From Pseudonocardia hydrocarbonoxydans (lineage in GTDB: Bacteria; Actinomycetota; Actinomycetes; Mycobacteriales; Pseudonocardiaceae), in assembly GCF_006539565.1 (NCBI RefSeq), contig NZ_BJNG01000043.1:1-52491 (forward strand): DNA of 52,491 bases, given 5' to 3'. Below, one piece after another: positions 39,481 to 47,410 of this stretch. The position numbers and the translations under genes were made by a program. Below the pieces are notes generated by a model. It saw only the letters and a program-made list of their open reading frames with translations, was not told the DNA's origin and did no database searches. Each line of letters opens with the position of its first letter. Position 1 is the stretch's first letter.

Positions 39481-40031
39481 GACCAGCTCCGCAGGGTGTC
39501 GAGGAGGTGCCGGCGGGCACGGTAGAGGCGTCCGCGGACGGTGGCTTCGGGGACGTCGAGGATCGTGGCCACCTCCTGGTAGCTCAGACCTTCGATCTGC
39601 TGGAGCACGAACACGGCCCGCAGATCCGGCTGCATCGACCCGATGGCCCGCAGCGTGGCCTCGCTGCGCTGCCGGGCGACGACCTCGTCGTCGGCGCCGA
39701 CCGTCGGGGGGTGGTCGGAGTCGAGTATCGGACGGACCGGGGGGCGTCGCCGGACCAGGTTGAGGCAGCGGTTCACGACGATCCGGTAGAGCCAGGTCGT
39801 GAACGCCCCCTCGCCGGTGAAACCGGCCAGCGCGGTCCAGAGCTGGATGACGACGTCCTGGGCCACGTCCTCGGCGTCGTGCGGGTTGGCCAGCATCCGC
39901 AGCGCGATGCGGTAGATGCGGTTGCGGTGTCGCCGGACGAGGACCTCGTAGGCGTCGACGTCGCCGGCCTGGGCCTTGCCGATCAGCCAGTCGTCGGCGG
40001 CGGCGTCGAGATCGTCGTGCTGCACCGCCAC
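39477..40031 (-). CDS. ECF-type RNA polymerase sigma factor
   Basis: 184 residues with region 2 (AYEVLVRRHRNRIYRIALRM, DAEDVAQDVVIQLW, FTTWLYRIVVNRCLNLVRRR) and region 4 (AVFVLQQIEGLSYQEVATIL, VRGRLYRARRHL). No C-terminal extension, so a canonical ECF factor. GTG 40031 has AGGAGG 8 bases upstream; GTG 40025 is also possible. It should direct the divergent Asp23 operon and itself, with the overlapping zinc-finger/Asp23 protein as regulator. Confidence 0.9.
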   Translation of the reverse strand: MAVQHDDLDAAADDWLIGKAQAGDVDAYEVLVRRHRNRIYRIALRMLANPHDAEDVAQDVVIQLWTALAGFTGEGAFTTWLYRIVVNRCLNLVRRRPPVRPILDSDHPPTVGADDEVVARQRSEATLRAIGSMQPDLRAVFVLQQIEGLSYQEVATILDVPEATVRGRLYRARRHLLDTLRSWS

Positions 40032-40109
40032 CCTCCGCTCCTCCTCGACGGCCGGGACGCGCGGGGCGCGCCCGTGTGCATGTGTCGCCTGCGGTTCCCG
40101 ACGCCGCAC

Positions 40110-40343
40110 CTACCGGACCGGCGTCCCGGTGCCCTCGTCGGCGGTACGGCCCCGGCGCGCCAGCGGCCCGCGGGAGCGGCGGCGCAGCCAGTCGCGCCCG
40201 TACTTCAGCGCCCGGCTCGCGGTCCCGGGTCCGTGACGACGCTCCAGCCGGTCACCCACCGCCCCGAGCAGTGCGCCCAGGACCGGCGCCCCGATCGCGA
40301 AGAGCGCCCACACACGCAGTCGACGGCTCACGAACACCCACAT
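40110..40343 (-). CDS. Small membrane protein upstream of the sigma gene
   Basis: 77 residues: one membrane segment (about 12-30, VWALFAIGAPVLGALLGAV) then a strongly basic tail (RLERRHGPGT to the C-terminus). GAGGAG lies 8 bases before ATG 40343. It is first in the sigma-Asp23 operon with a gap of about 80 bases to the sigma start. No known family. Confidence 0.65.
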   Translation of the reverse strand: MWVFVSRRLRVWALFAIGAPVLGALLGAVGDRLERRHGPGTASRALKYGRDWLRRRSRGPLARRGRTADEGTGTPVR

Positions 40344-40743
40344 GCGGTTCTCCTCTGTTGGTCACCCTGAGCGACGTCCGATGCGGAGTCGATCCCAGAC
40401 GACCGTTGGACACGCGCCAGGCCGCTTCCTCACGGCCACCACCCCAGTTCCCCGACGCGATCCGCGTCAATCCTGGTCGGCGACGTTAGATCGACCCTGT
40501 TTCGGCAGCTCAAACGGGTGGTCCACGCCCCACGGTTCGACCCGTGTGCTCATTGCCACAGCAACTACCGGTTCCCCGATCGTGCGCCCACCCTCGAGCG
40601 ACACCCGGGCCGGCACGGTCACGATCGTGTCGTGACCACAGTCACTCTCACCCCCCGTGATGATCGGGCGCCGGCGGTGTCGAACCGATGGCAGGTCACC
40701 GACCCGCCCGATCCACCGTCCCACCGCTGACCCAGGAGTGCAC
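40344..40743. promoter_or_regulatory. 400-base divergent promoter region of the Asp23 locus
   Basis: It separates the sigma operon (minus) from the Asp23 operon (plus). Locally less G+C-rich stretches such as GACGTTAGATCGACCCTGTTTC (about 40482-40503) stand out. A 6-base inverted repeat GGTCAC/GTGACC lies near 40617-40637. A frame of 70 codons at 40518-40730 lacks protein-like composition. No firm ECF-type promoter pair was identified by eye. Confidence 0.35.
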
Positions 40744-41205
40744 ATGAGCAGCCCGACCACCCAGCCCGCCACCACCCGGTCGCCGTCCGGCGACGCCCAC
40801 CCGCTCGCCGGCGGCCAGGGCACCACGAAGATCGCCGAGGCGGTCGTCTCGAAGATCGCCGGGCTCGCCGCCCGCGAGGTCGGCGGCGTCCACGCCCTCG
40901 GCGGCGGAGCGGCCCGCGCGTTCGGCGCCCTGCGCGAGCGCATCCCGGGCGCGGCCACCAACGCCTCGCAGGGCGTGTCGGTCGAGGTCGGCGAGAAGCA
41001 GGCCGCGGTCGACATCGACGTCGTCGTCGAGTACGGCGTCGCGATCGCCGACCTGGCCACGGCCATCCGCCGCAACGTCATCTCCGCCCTGGAGCGGATG
41101 ACAGGGCTCGAGGTCGTCGAGGTCAACGTGTCGGTCAACGACGTGCACCTGCCGTCCGAGGACGCCGACGACGACCGCCCCGCCGAGCCCCCGCGCGTGG
41201 CGTGA
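40744..41205 (+). CDS. Asp23/Gls24 family envelope-stress protein
   Basis: 153 residues. After a polar 25-residue lead the Asp23 domain is complete: KIAEAVVSKIAGLAAREVGG, VSVEVGEKQAAVDIDVVVEYG, and ERMTGLEVVEVNVSVNDVHLP. In Firmicutes Asp23 is a very abundant membrane-associated protein recruited by AmaP; in actinobacteria the role is unclear but linked to envelope stress. AGGAG precedes ATG 40744. Its last bases overlap the next gene (GTGA). Confidence 0.9.
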   Translation: MSSPTTQPATTRSPSGDAHPLAGGQGTTKIAEAVVSKIAGLAAREVGGVHALGGGAARAFGALRERIPGAATNASQGVSVEVGEKQAAVDIDVVVEYGVAIADLATAIRRNVISALERMTGLEVVEVNVSVNDVHLPSEDADDDRPAEPPRVA

Positions 41206-41549
41206 CGACCCCGCCCCTCCCGCCGACGTCCCCGGAGACCGACGTCGACCGGATCGCCACCGCCGTGCTGAGCTGTCCCTCGGTGGCCGCTCTGCACGGC
41301 GGCCGGTTCGGGGAGGTCGCGGCCTACCTCCCCGGCCGGCGCGTCGTCGGGATCCGGCACGAGGCCCGGCACGTCGCGGTCCACGTCGTGGGCCGGTACC
41401 CCGCGTCCGTCGAGGACATCGGCACGCAGGTCCGCAACGCCGTCACCGCGGTCCTGCCGGGATCCGCCGGTCTCGTCGTCGACGTCACCGTCGAGGACTA
41501 CCTCGACCCGTTCCCCCCCGTCGCCGCACCACCCCCGCACAAGGAGTGA
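41202..41549 (+). CDS. Short Asp23-like protein
   Basis: 115 residues. A compact relative of the Asp23 fold: DVDRIATAVLSCPSVAALHGG, VVGIRHEARHVAVHVVGRYP and VLPGSAGLVVDVTVEDY; the central strands are shortened. Translation is coupled to the preceding gene by a four-base overlap. Seen as a companion subunit in actinobacterial Asp23 clusters; own function unknown. Confidence 0.75.
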   Translation: MTTPPLPPTSPETDVDRIATAVLSCPSVAALHGGRFGEVAAYLPGRRVVGIRHEARHVAVHVVGRYPASVEDIGTQVRNAVTAVLPGSAGLVVDVTVEDYLDPFPPVAAPPPHKE

Positions 41550-41554
41550 CCCCC

Positions 41555-41770
41555 ATGGTTCCCGTGATCGACAACGGCCGGCTCGGCCTGATCGTCGGGC
41601 TCGTGCTCGGCGTCGCCGGCGCGTTCGGCGGCTTCTCGGCGTTCGTCGTCGTGCTGCTGCTCGGAGCGATCGGACTACTGGTCGGGCGCTACCTCGACGG
41701 GCAGCTCGACCTCTCCGAGTTCTCGGAGCGCTCCGGCCTGACCGGCCGCGGCTCGGAACGGCGGCCCTGA
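41555..41770 (+). CDS. Small integral membrane protein (DUF2273-like)
   Basis: 71 residues: two closely spaced hydrophobic segments (about 9-27 and 29-48) followed by a polar tail YLDGQLDLSEFSERSG. This matches DUF2273 proteins, which accompany Asp23 and AmaP genes. AAGGAG at 41541-41546 supports ATG 41555. Its stop overlaps the next ATG by one base. Confidence 0.75.
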   Translation: MVPVIDNGRLGLIVGLVLGVAGAFGGFSAFVVVLLLGAIGLLVGRYLDGQLDLSEFSERSGLTGRGSERRP

Positions 41771-42201
41771 TGACCGTCAGACCGGCACCGCCCGCCGCGC
41801 CGTACGTCCCGGCCGGGCGGCACCGCCTGCAGCGCGAACCGGAGCTGCGCGGGGACCTCGACATCGCGGACGGGGTCGTGGAGAAGATCGCCACGGCCGC
41901 GCTCGGCGAGGTCCCCGACCTCGGCGGGGCGGCCCGCCGGGTGCTCGGTGTGGCACTGGGATCCGACGAGCCCGACGGCCGGCCGGACGTCACCGCCACC
42001 GTGTCCGGGGCCTCCGTCGTCCTGGACGTGGCCGCGTCGGTCGCCTACCCCGCGCCGGTCGCCCCCACCGCGGACCGCGCCCGCGCGCACGTCATCGACC
42101 GCGTGGGCGAGCTGACCGGCCTGCGCGTGGAACGCGTCGACATCAAAGTCACCGCGCTCACCCGGCCGCAGACCGCGCCGCGCCGCCGGGAGCTGACGTG
42201 A
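41770..42201 (+). CDS. Asp23/Gls24 family protein, third copy
   Basis: 143 residues with a divergent Asp23 domain: LDIADGVVEKIATAALGEVP, VSGASVVLDVAASVAYPAP, and LTGLRVERVDIKVTALT. A charged 30-residue lead precedes it. Part of the overlapping operon; the next gene starts with a GTGA overlap at 42198. Confidence 0.82.
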   Translation: MTVRPAPPAAPYVPAGRHRLQREPELRGDLDIADGVVEKIATAALGEVPDLGGAARRVLGVALGSDEPDGRPDVTATVSGASVVLDVAASVAYPAPVAPTADRARAHVIDRVGELTGLRVERVDIKVTALTRPQTAPRRRELT

Positions 42202-42731
42202 TCCGCCGTCCCCGCCGGATCGTGCCGGCCACCGTCGTCGCGCTGCTCCTGCTCACCGCCGCGGTGCTCGTCGTCGTCTCGTGCGTCCAGGTGCTGACGG
42301 GGCAGCCGCCCGTCGTGCCGTTCGCCGACCTCGCCGCGGTCGGCGCGCAGGCCACCCTCGGCGACCCCGGGGTCGTCGCGGTGTCGGTCGTCGTCGCGCT
42401 CGTCGGCCTGTGGCTGCTGCTGCTCGCGCTCACGCCCGGCTCCCCCACCGTCCTGCCGCTGGGCGACGGCGGTTCGGGGATCGACACCGGCATCACCCGG
42501 CGCAGCCTCGACCGGGCGCTCTCCGACGCCGCCGAGGGGATCGACGGCGTCCGTTCCACGACGGTCCGGTCCCGCCGCAACCGGGTCCGCGCCGACGTGC
42601 GGCCCGCGTTCGGCGATCCCGCGCAGCTCAGGGACCGGGTACGCGAGCGGCTCGGTGAGCGCCTGGCCGAGATCGGCCCCGCCTCCACCCCGCGGATCAC
42701 CGTCAGCGTCGCCCGACCGAGGAAGACCTGA
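42198..42731 (+). CDS. Membrane protein of Asp23 operon (DUF6286-like)
   Basis: 177 residues: two membrane segments (about 10-32 and 56-78) and a cytoplasmic C-terminal domain with ITRRSLDRALSDAAEGIDGV, which resembles the AmaP/Asp23-type alpha-beta fold. It fits the DUF6286 proteins placed between Asp23 and AmaP genes in actinobacteria. The stop overlaps the amaP start (ATGA-like, one base). Confidence 0.75.
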   Translation: MIRRPRRIVPATVVALLLLTAAVLVVVSCVQVLTGQPPVVPFADLAAVGAQATLGDPGVVAVSVVVALVGLWLLLLALTPGSPTVLPLGDGGSGIDTGITRRSLDRALSDAAEGIDGVRSTTVRSRRNRVRADVRPAFGDPAQLRDRVRERLGERLAEIGPASTPRITVSVARPRKT

Positions 42732-43333
42732 TGGCGTCGACGAACCGCCCCGCCCGGCTCAACCGGACCCTGCTCGCCGCCGTCGGGGTGCTCCTGCTGC
42801 TCGCGGGCGCCCTCGGGGCCGCCGCCGGGACGGGACTGCTGCGCACCCTGCTCCCCGCGATCGACCCGGCCGTACCCCTGCTCCCGGCCGGGATCGCGCC
42901 GCCGCCGTGGGCGACCTACGCGGCCGTCGCCGTCGCGCTCGTCGTCGGGCTGCTCGCCCTGCGCTGGGCCGTCGCCCAGATCCGTCGCCGTCCGCGGACC
43001 GACACGTGGCGGCTGCCCGCCGCGCGGATCCAGGACACGGACCGGGGCACCACCACCATCGACTCCGACGACGTCGCCGACGCGTTCGCCGCCGACATCG
43101 AGACCTACCCGGGCGTCCTGTCGGCACGCGCCGCGCTGACCGGACCCCGGCACCGTCCCGATCTGCACCTGGAGATCACCGCCGGCACCGACGTCGAGCT
43201 CGCCGACCTGCGCGGGCGCATCGCCGACCACGCCCTGCCCCGGCTGCGCAGTGCGATGGACATCGACGGCCTGCACGCCGATCTGGTCCTGCGGCTGGAC
43301 TCGACCAGGGCGGAGTCGTCCGGGGTCCGGTAG
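42731..43333 (+). CDS. amaP: AmaP-like alkaline-shock membrane anchor protein
   Basis: 200 residues with two N-terminal membrane segments (about 12-34 and 58-78) and a cytoplasmic domain (TTTIDSDDVADAFAADIETYPGV through IDGLHADLVLRL). This layout matches AmaP, which anchors Asp23 to the membrane in Staphylococcus. Last clear gene of the six-gene overlapping operon. The gene symbol is by family resemblance. Confidence 0.8.
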   Translation: MASTNRPARLNRTLLAAVGVLLLLAGALGAAAGTGLLRTLLPAIDPAVPLLPAGIAPPPWATYAAVAVALVVGLLALRWAVAQIRRRPRTDTWRLPAARIQDTDRGTTTIDSDDVADAFAADIETYPGVLSARAALTGPRHRPDLHLEITAGTDVELADLRGRIADHALPRLRSAMDIDGLHADLVLRLDSTRAESSGVR

Positions 43334-43372
43334 TCGTCGCCCCGACCAGCTGCGACGGGGCACGATGAGGGC

Positions 43373-43522
43373 GTGACGCCAGCCGACCTCGCGCAGTCCG
43401 CGCTGGCGACGGCCGTGCTCGTGATCGGGGTGATGCTCGCGGCAGTGGGCGCGTTCGCCCCGGCTGCGGTGTGCGGGCTGGTCGGGGGCGCCTGGCTGGT
43501 GCGGTCGCTGCGCCGGCTGTAG
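43373..43522 (+). CDS. 49-residue two-segment membrane protein
   Basis: GTG 43373 is preceded by GATGAGGGC. The product is nearly all hydrophobic: LATAVLVIGVMLAAVG and AVCGLVGGAWLV, ending in SLRRL. Two short membrane hairpins are likely. It follows amaP by 39 bases on the same strand and is followed by a hairpin, so it may be the last gene of the Asp23 operon. No known family. Confidence 0.5.
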   Translation: MTPADLAQSALATAVLVIGVMLAAVGAFAPAAVCGLVGGAWLVRSLRRL

Positions 43523-43557
43523 ACCGCCGCCGGGTGCGGCCCGTCCTCCGCGGCGGT
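43523..43557 (+). terminator. Hairpin ending the Asp23 operon
   Basis: ACCGCCGC (43523-43530) and GCGGCGGT (43550-43557) pair perfectly over a 19-base G+C-rich loop, directly after the stop of the 49-residue protein gene. Confidence 0.4.
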
Positions 43558-43651
43558 GGCCCGCCGTCGTCGACACCGACGAGTGCGTACCCCGCGATCC
43601 TCCCCGGTTCGGACGACGCCCGCACCACGGGGCCCGCCGTAGGCTCCCACC

Positions 43652-44755
43652 GTGGCGGTCCACCGTTCCCGGCTCCCCTTCGCGTGGTTCGTCGGTGGTC
43701 TCGCGCTGCTGGTGACGGCCGCGGTTGTCACCGCCCGGCAGACCCCGGCGCCGCTCGGGGGTGCGTCCTACGCGGTGCTCGTTGCCGCGCTCTCCGCCGC
43801 CGCCGTGCTCGTGCGCACCTACCTCACCCTCGACCCGGGTTGGATCACCTGGCGGCGGGCGGTGGCCGGGCTCGCGACGGCCTCGCTCGCGGTCCCGGGC
43901 TGGGCGGCGCTCGCGACGCTCGCCTCCGCAGCCGTTCCGCACACGCCAGTCGCCTGGGGCTCAGCCGTCCTCGCCGGGACGGCACACCTCCCCGTCCTCG
44001 CCGCCTTCTCGCTGTTGCCGCTGCTCGCCGTGCGCTACCTGGGTCGAGGGTCCACCCGCCGCCCGCTCGCCGTCGTCCTCGGGCTGCTCGTGGCGGCCGT
44101 CCTGTCGTTCGCGGCCTTCTTCGACGACTTCGCCCCGCTCGCCACGCGGGCACCGCTGGTCTGGCCACCGGGCGTCGTCATCGGGACAGCGCTGAACGCC
44201 GCGTTCCTGGCCACCGTCCTGCTCGGTCCGCTCGCTGCCCTGCTCGCCGCCCGGCATGCCGAGGCCGAGGCGCTGCGCCGGTTGGTCACCGTCGGAGCGT
44301 CGTCGCTGGCCGGAGCGGCACTCGTCATGCTCTGCGGAGCGGTGGGCCCCTCCGGCGGGGACGGCGCCGCCGCCGTCGTGTACGGAGGGATGTACCTGGC
44401 GGTGGCCGTCACCGCCGTGTGCGCATCGCGGGCGTTGACCGTCCGGCTGCCCGGCACCGACCAGCGCTCCGACGGCGCAGTGGTGCCGGAGATCGCACCC
44501 GTGCCGGACCCGGCGGCGGGCGTCCACCTGGGGGCGCTGACCGGACGCGAGAAGGAGATCCTCGCGCTTCTCGCCGAGGGGCTGTCCAACGCCGGGATCG
44601 CCGCCCGCCTGGTGCTGTCCCAGCGCACCGTCGACGCCCACCTGCGTTCGGTGTTCGCCAAGCTCGATCTCCCGGACTCGCCGCGGGACAACCGTCGGGT
44701 GCACGCCGTACTGGCGTTCCGGGCCGGCGCCGGCACCCCGCGCGCGACGGGTTAG
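43652..44755 (+). CDS. Membrane-bound LuxR-type regulator
   Basis: 367 residues: eight or so hydrophobic segments spanning about 8-270, then a linker and a C-terminal LuxR helix-turn-helix with [45 protein letters not shown] (here split: [31 protein letters not shown]). There is no receiver domain, so it likely senses a membrane signal and binds DNA while still embedded. GTG 43652 is the start; no good ribosome site. The following gene, also a membrane protein, may be its target. Confidence 0.8.
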   Translation: MAVHRSRLPFAWFVGGLALLVTAAVVTARQTPAPLGGASYAVLVAALSAAAVLVRTYLTLDPGWITWRRAVAGLATASLAVPGWAALATLASAAVPHTPVAWGSAVLAGTAHLPVLAAFSLLPLLAVRYLGRGSTRRPLAVVLGLLVAAVLSFAAFFDDFAPLATRAPLVWPPGVVIGTALNAAFLATVLLGPLAALLAARHAEAEALRRLVTVGASSLAGAALVMLCGAVGPSGGDGAAAVVYGGMYLAVAVTAVCASRALTVRLPGTDQRSDGAVVPEIAPVPDPAAGVHLGALTGREKEILALLAEGLSNAGIAARLVLSQRTVDAHLRSVFAKLDLPDSPRDNRRVHAVLAFRAGAGTPRATG

Positions 44756-44831
44756 GCGTTTTCGCCGATGCGGCCCTGAGCAGCGGATTCCTACGCTCCG
44801 ACGCACTGTCACCGTCCCGGAGGAGTGTCCC

Positions 44832-45278
44832 GTGGTGCGTCGCCTGCTCGTGTTGTCCGCGCTGGTCTGGCTGCCGTTCGTGTCCCTGTTCGTGTTCCCG
44901 TCCTTCGGGAACACGAGCCTGCTCCACATCGCGCACCACCTGATCGCCCTCGGTCTGCTCGTCCCCGCCGTCCTCCTGACCTGGCGGCACCGGCGCGCCG
45001 CCGCCACGCGCGCCACCCGCACGCTGGCCGGTGTGCTCGCGGTCGTCCTGCCCCTCGGCACCGCCGGGCACGCCGTCGAACTCGCCATCGCGGTTGGCCG
45101 CTACGCCTCGGACGGCTTCGCGAACCTCGACACCACCGATCTCTTCCACCACGGTCCGCACGCCGCGGTCGCGACCGTCACCGCACCGGCCATGCTCGCG
45201 AGCATGCTGCTGGTGGTGGCACTGACCGTCACGACGGCGGTGCAGGGCCGCCGCGTCCTCGAGCCGGTCGCGGACTGA
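44832..45278 (+). CDS. Small four-segment membrane protein
   Basis: 148 residues with four membrane segments (about 5-25, 32-52, 66-88, 118-138) and several histidines near the membrane (HIAHHLIAL, GHAVELAI, HHGPHAAV) that could bind a metal or heme. GGAGGAG lies 6-8 bases before GTG 44832. Same strand and 76 bases after the membrane LuxR gene. Function unknown. Confidence 0.7.
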   Translation: MVRRLLVLSALVWLPFVSLFVFPSFGNTSLLHIAHHLIALGLLVPAVLLTWRHRRAAATRATRTLAGVLAVVLPLGTAGHAVELAIAVGRYASDGFANLDTTDLFHHGPHAAVATVTAPAMLASMLLVVALTVTTAVQGRRVLEPVAD

Positions 45279-45280
45279 GC

Positions 45281-45312
45281 GCCGACGGCTCGTCGCAGCA
45301 TCGGCCGTCGGC
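45281..45312. terminator. Inverted repeat between convergent genes
   Basis: GCCGACGG (45281-45288) and CCGTCGGC (45305-45312) pair perfectly over a 16-base loop, between a plus-strand stop at 45278 and a minus-strand stop at 45350. Confidence 0.4.
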
Positions 45313-45349
45313 GGCCCCGACCGTCCCGCCGCCGGGCCGGACGCGACAC

Positions 45350-46684
45350 CTAGTTCCGGGCATGCTCGGGCGGTCCCTGGCCCCTCCCTCGGCCCCTGTC
45401 GGGACCACCTCCGTTCTCGGGCCGGGCCGCCACCTCATCGTCGCGCCGGTCGGCCACCCGGTCGTCCTCGTCGGGACCGGTACGAGGGGCGTCACCGTCG
45501 CCGACCGAGCGGACGACAGGCCCGGCGACCGAGGGCTCGTCGACGGGCCGGGCCGCAGCGCCGACGGTGTGGGGAGGGTCCGGGGCCACGGTGACACCGG
45601 CCTGCTCGGCGGGTGAGGGGACGGCGACCAGCGCGGCCACGTCCTGCCGGCCGGCCCCGGACGTGGTCGCCGCGGACCCGGGCGGAGACGCCGCTTGTCG
45701 GGCGGGGGCCGCCGGCCCGGCGGACGGAGGGATCGGCACCCAGGCGGTTCCGGCCGGCCCGACCGCGCCGAGGACCAGCAACGGCCCGAGAACGGACGTC
45801 GCGGCGACGAGCAGGGCACGTCGCGAGCGGGAGGACCCGGCGCCGGTGGCCGGTGCGGCCCGCCGGACCGTCGAGATCGCGGTGTCCGACAGCATCCTCG
45901 CCACCTCGGCCGCCCCCGGGCGCCGAGCCGGATCGGTCCGGGTCATCGCCTCGACGGCCGCGCTCAGCGTCGCCGGGAGTCCGCCCGGCACCCGCGGCGG
46001 CCGGCTCAGGCGGGCCACGGCCGACTCCACCGCCGAGCCGGGGTACTCCCGTCGACCGGTCGACGCCTCGATCAGCACCAGCCCCAGCGCGTAGACATCC
46101 GTAGCCGGGCCCACCTCCCGACCACCGACCTGTTCGGGCGACATGTACGCCGCGGTGCCGACCACCGCCCCCGCCGTCGTCGCCGTCGCACCGTCCTGCG
46201 TCCAGGCGATGCCGAAGTCGGCCAGCCGGGGCCGGCCCGCGCCGTCGAGCAGCACGTTGGCGGGTTTGACGTCCCGGTGCACGAACCCGCCCGCGTGCAC
46301 CACCGCGAGAGCGGCCGCGAGCATCGCCCCCAGCCGCCGGACCCGACCGGCGTCCCACGGCCCTACGGCCAGGGCCTGCGCCAACGTCGGCCCCTCGACC
46401 AGCTCGGTGACGACGAACGGACGCGGACCGGTGGGGTCACCGTCGAGCAGGCGGACCAGACCCGGATGCTCCAGCCGCGTCAGGGCGTCGATCTCGCGGC
46501 GACGCCTGCGCAGATCCGCAGGCGACCCCGCGCTCGAGAACAGCTTGACCGCGACCGCCTGCCCGGTGCGTACGTCCTCGGCGCGGTGGACCACCGCAGA
46601 GGACCCGATCCCGAGGACCTCATGGAGTACGTAGCGCCCGCCCAGGAGACCGTCCGCCCGCGGACAATTCGTCGTCACCCGCAC
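45350..46684 (-). CDS. Ser/Thr protein kinase with extracellular Pro/Ala-rich tail
   Basis: About 444 residues. The kinase has Lys47, HRD at 136-138, DFG from Asp156, GTAAYMSPEQVGG and TDVYALGL; all catalytic residues are present. One membrane segment (about 300-322) is followed by a Pro/Ala/Ser tail and a charged C-terminus (DEDDRVADRRDD). No PASTA or other sensor is seen. GTG 46684 or 46678 is likely; GTG 46711 is possible. It stands alone on this strand, so its targets are not evident from context. Confidence 0.88.
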   Translation of the reverse strand: MRVTTNCPRADGLLGGRYVLHEVLGIGSSAVVHRAEDVRTGQAVAVKLFSSAGSPADLRRRRREIDALTRLEHPGLVRLLDGDPTGPRPFVVTELVEGPTLAQALAVGPWDAGRVRRLGAMLAAALAVVHAGGFVHRDVKPANVLLDGAGRPRLADFGIAWTQDGATATTAGAVVGTAAYMSPEQVGGREVGPATDVYALGLVLIEASTGRREYPGSAVESAVARLSRPPRVPGGLPATLSAAVEAMTRTDPARRPGAAEVARMLSDTAISTVRRAAPATGAGSSRSRRALLVAATSVLGPLLVLGAVGPAGTAWVPIPPSAGPAAPARQAASPPGSAATTSGAGRQDVAALVAVPSPAEQAGVTVAPDPPHTVGAAARPVDEPSVAGPVVRSVGDGDAPRTGPDEDDRVADRRDDEVAARPENGGGPDRGRGRGQGPPEHARN

Positions 46685-47092
46685 CGCATTCCCCGTTCGC
46701 GCCCTCGTCACGCCACATTCCGGTAACGACGGCGACTCGGCACCCCGTCGCTCGCAGGTGCACGCTCCGGAGTGATCACATACAGCACAGCGAGTACTAC
46801 TTCTTGTCATATCCGGGGATTTCCTCGGGCGAGTTCGTCTGTTCGGACCATGCCGATCGGCATTCGGACGGTTCCGTGCGAGCGCCGCCGAGTATCCGGG
46901 ACGCGTCGGTGGTGAGCACCCGTCCACCTTCTCCGACCAGCGGAGCAACGGAAACAGATCCACCCGGGAGCGCATCCACATCACGATTCGCCGCACACAC
47001 CGGTACCTCATCGTGCGGTCGACCGAATGAACCCCCACACTCTGCATGTTCTGCACCCCGCAGACGACCATCGCGTGGAGGAAACGGACGAC
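46685..47092. promoter_or_regulatory. 408-base divergent intergenic region with 14-base palindrome
   Basis: Between the kinase gene (minus) and the GlsB-like gene (plus). It is less G+C-rich than its surroundings, for example AGTACTACTTCTTGTCATATCC near 46791. ATGCCGATCGGCAT (46850-46863) is a perfect palindrome flanked by TCGGAC on both sides, a candidate operator. No convincing gene was found in it. Confidence 0.4.
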
Positions 47093-47371
47093 ATGACCGT
47101 CACCGGCATCATCAGTGCAATCATCATCGGCGCGATCATCGGCGTCCTGGCGCGACTCATCCTTCCCGGTAAGCAGAACATCCCGATCTGGCTGACCATC
47201 GTCGTGGGGATCGTCGCCGCACTTCTCGGGACCTTCCTGGCCCGCGCCCTCGGCCTGCCGACCGCCACCAACGGGATCGACTGGATCGAGCTCGTCGTGC
47301 AGCTCGTGCTCGCCGTCGTCGGTGTCGCCATCGTCTCCGGCACCTACGGCCGGCGCGGCGTCGCCCGCTGA
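47093..47371 (+). CDS. GlsB/YeaQ/YmgE family stress membrane protein
   Basis: 92 residues with three membrane segments and the family pattern IIIGAIIGVLARLILPGKQN, WLTIVVGIVAALLGTF and VQLVLAVVGVAIV. In Firmicutes GlsB accompanies Gls24/Asp23 stress proteins; the Asp23 operon is 4 kb away. GGAGGAAA lies 8 bases before ATG 47093. Likely a stress-induced membrane protein. Confidence 0.88.
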   Translation: MTVTGIISAIIIGAIIGVLARLILPGKQNIPIWLTIVVGIVAALLGTFLARALGLPTATNGIDWIELVVQLVLAVVGVAIVSGTYGRRGVAR

Positions 47372-47410
47372 CCGCACCCGATCGCGGACTGCACCGTGGA
47401 TCGTCGTCTC

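Noticed and set aside
40518..40730. 70-codon plus-strand ORF in the Asp23 divergent region
   Set aside because: No ribosome site, and residue composition (His, Pro and Arg scattered) is not protein-like; the region is better explained as promoters.
46804..47172. 122-codon plus-strand ORF upstream of the GlsB-like gene
   Set aside because: It overlaps the GlsB-like gene in another frame and ends in a His/Arg-rich run typical of off-frame reading.
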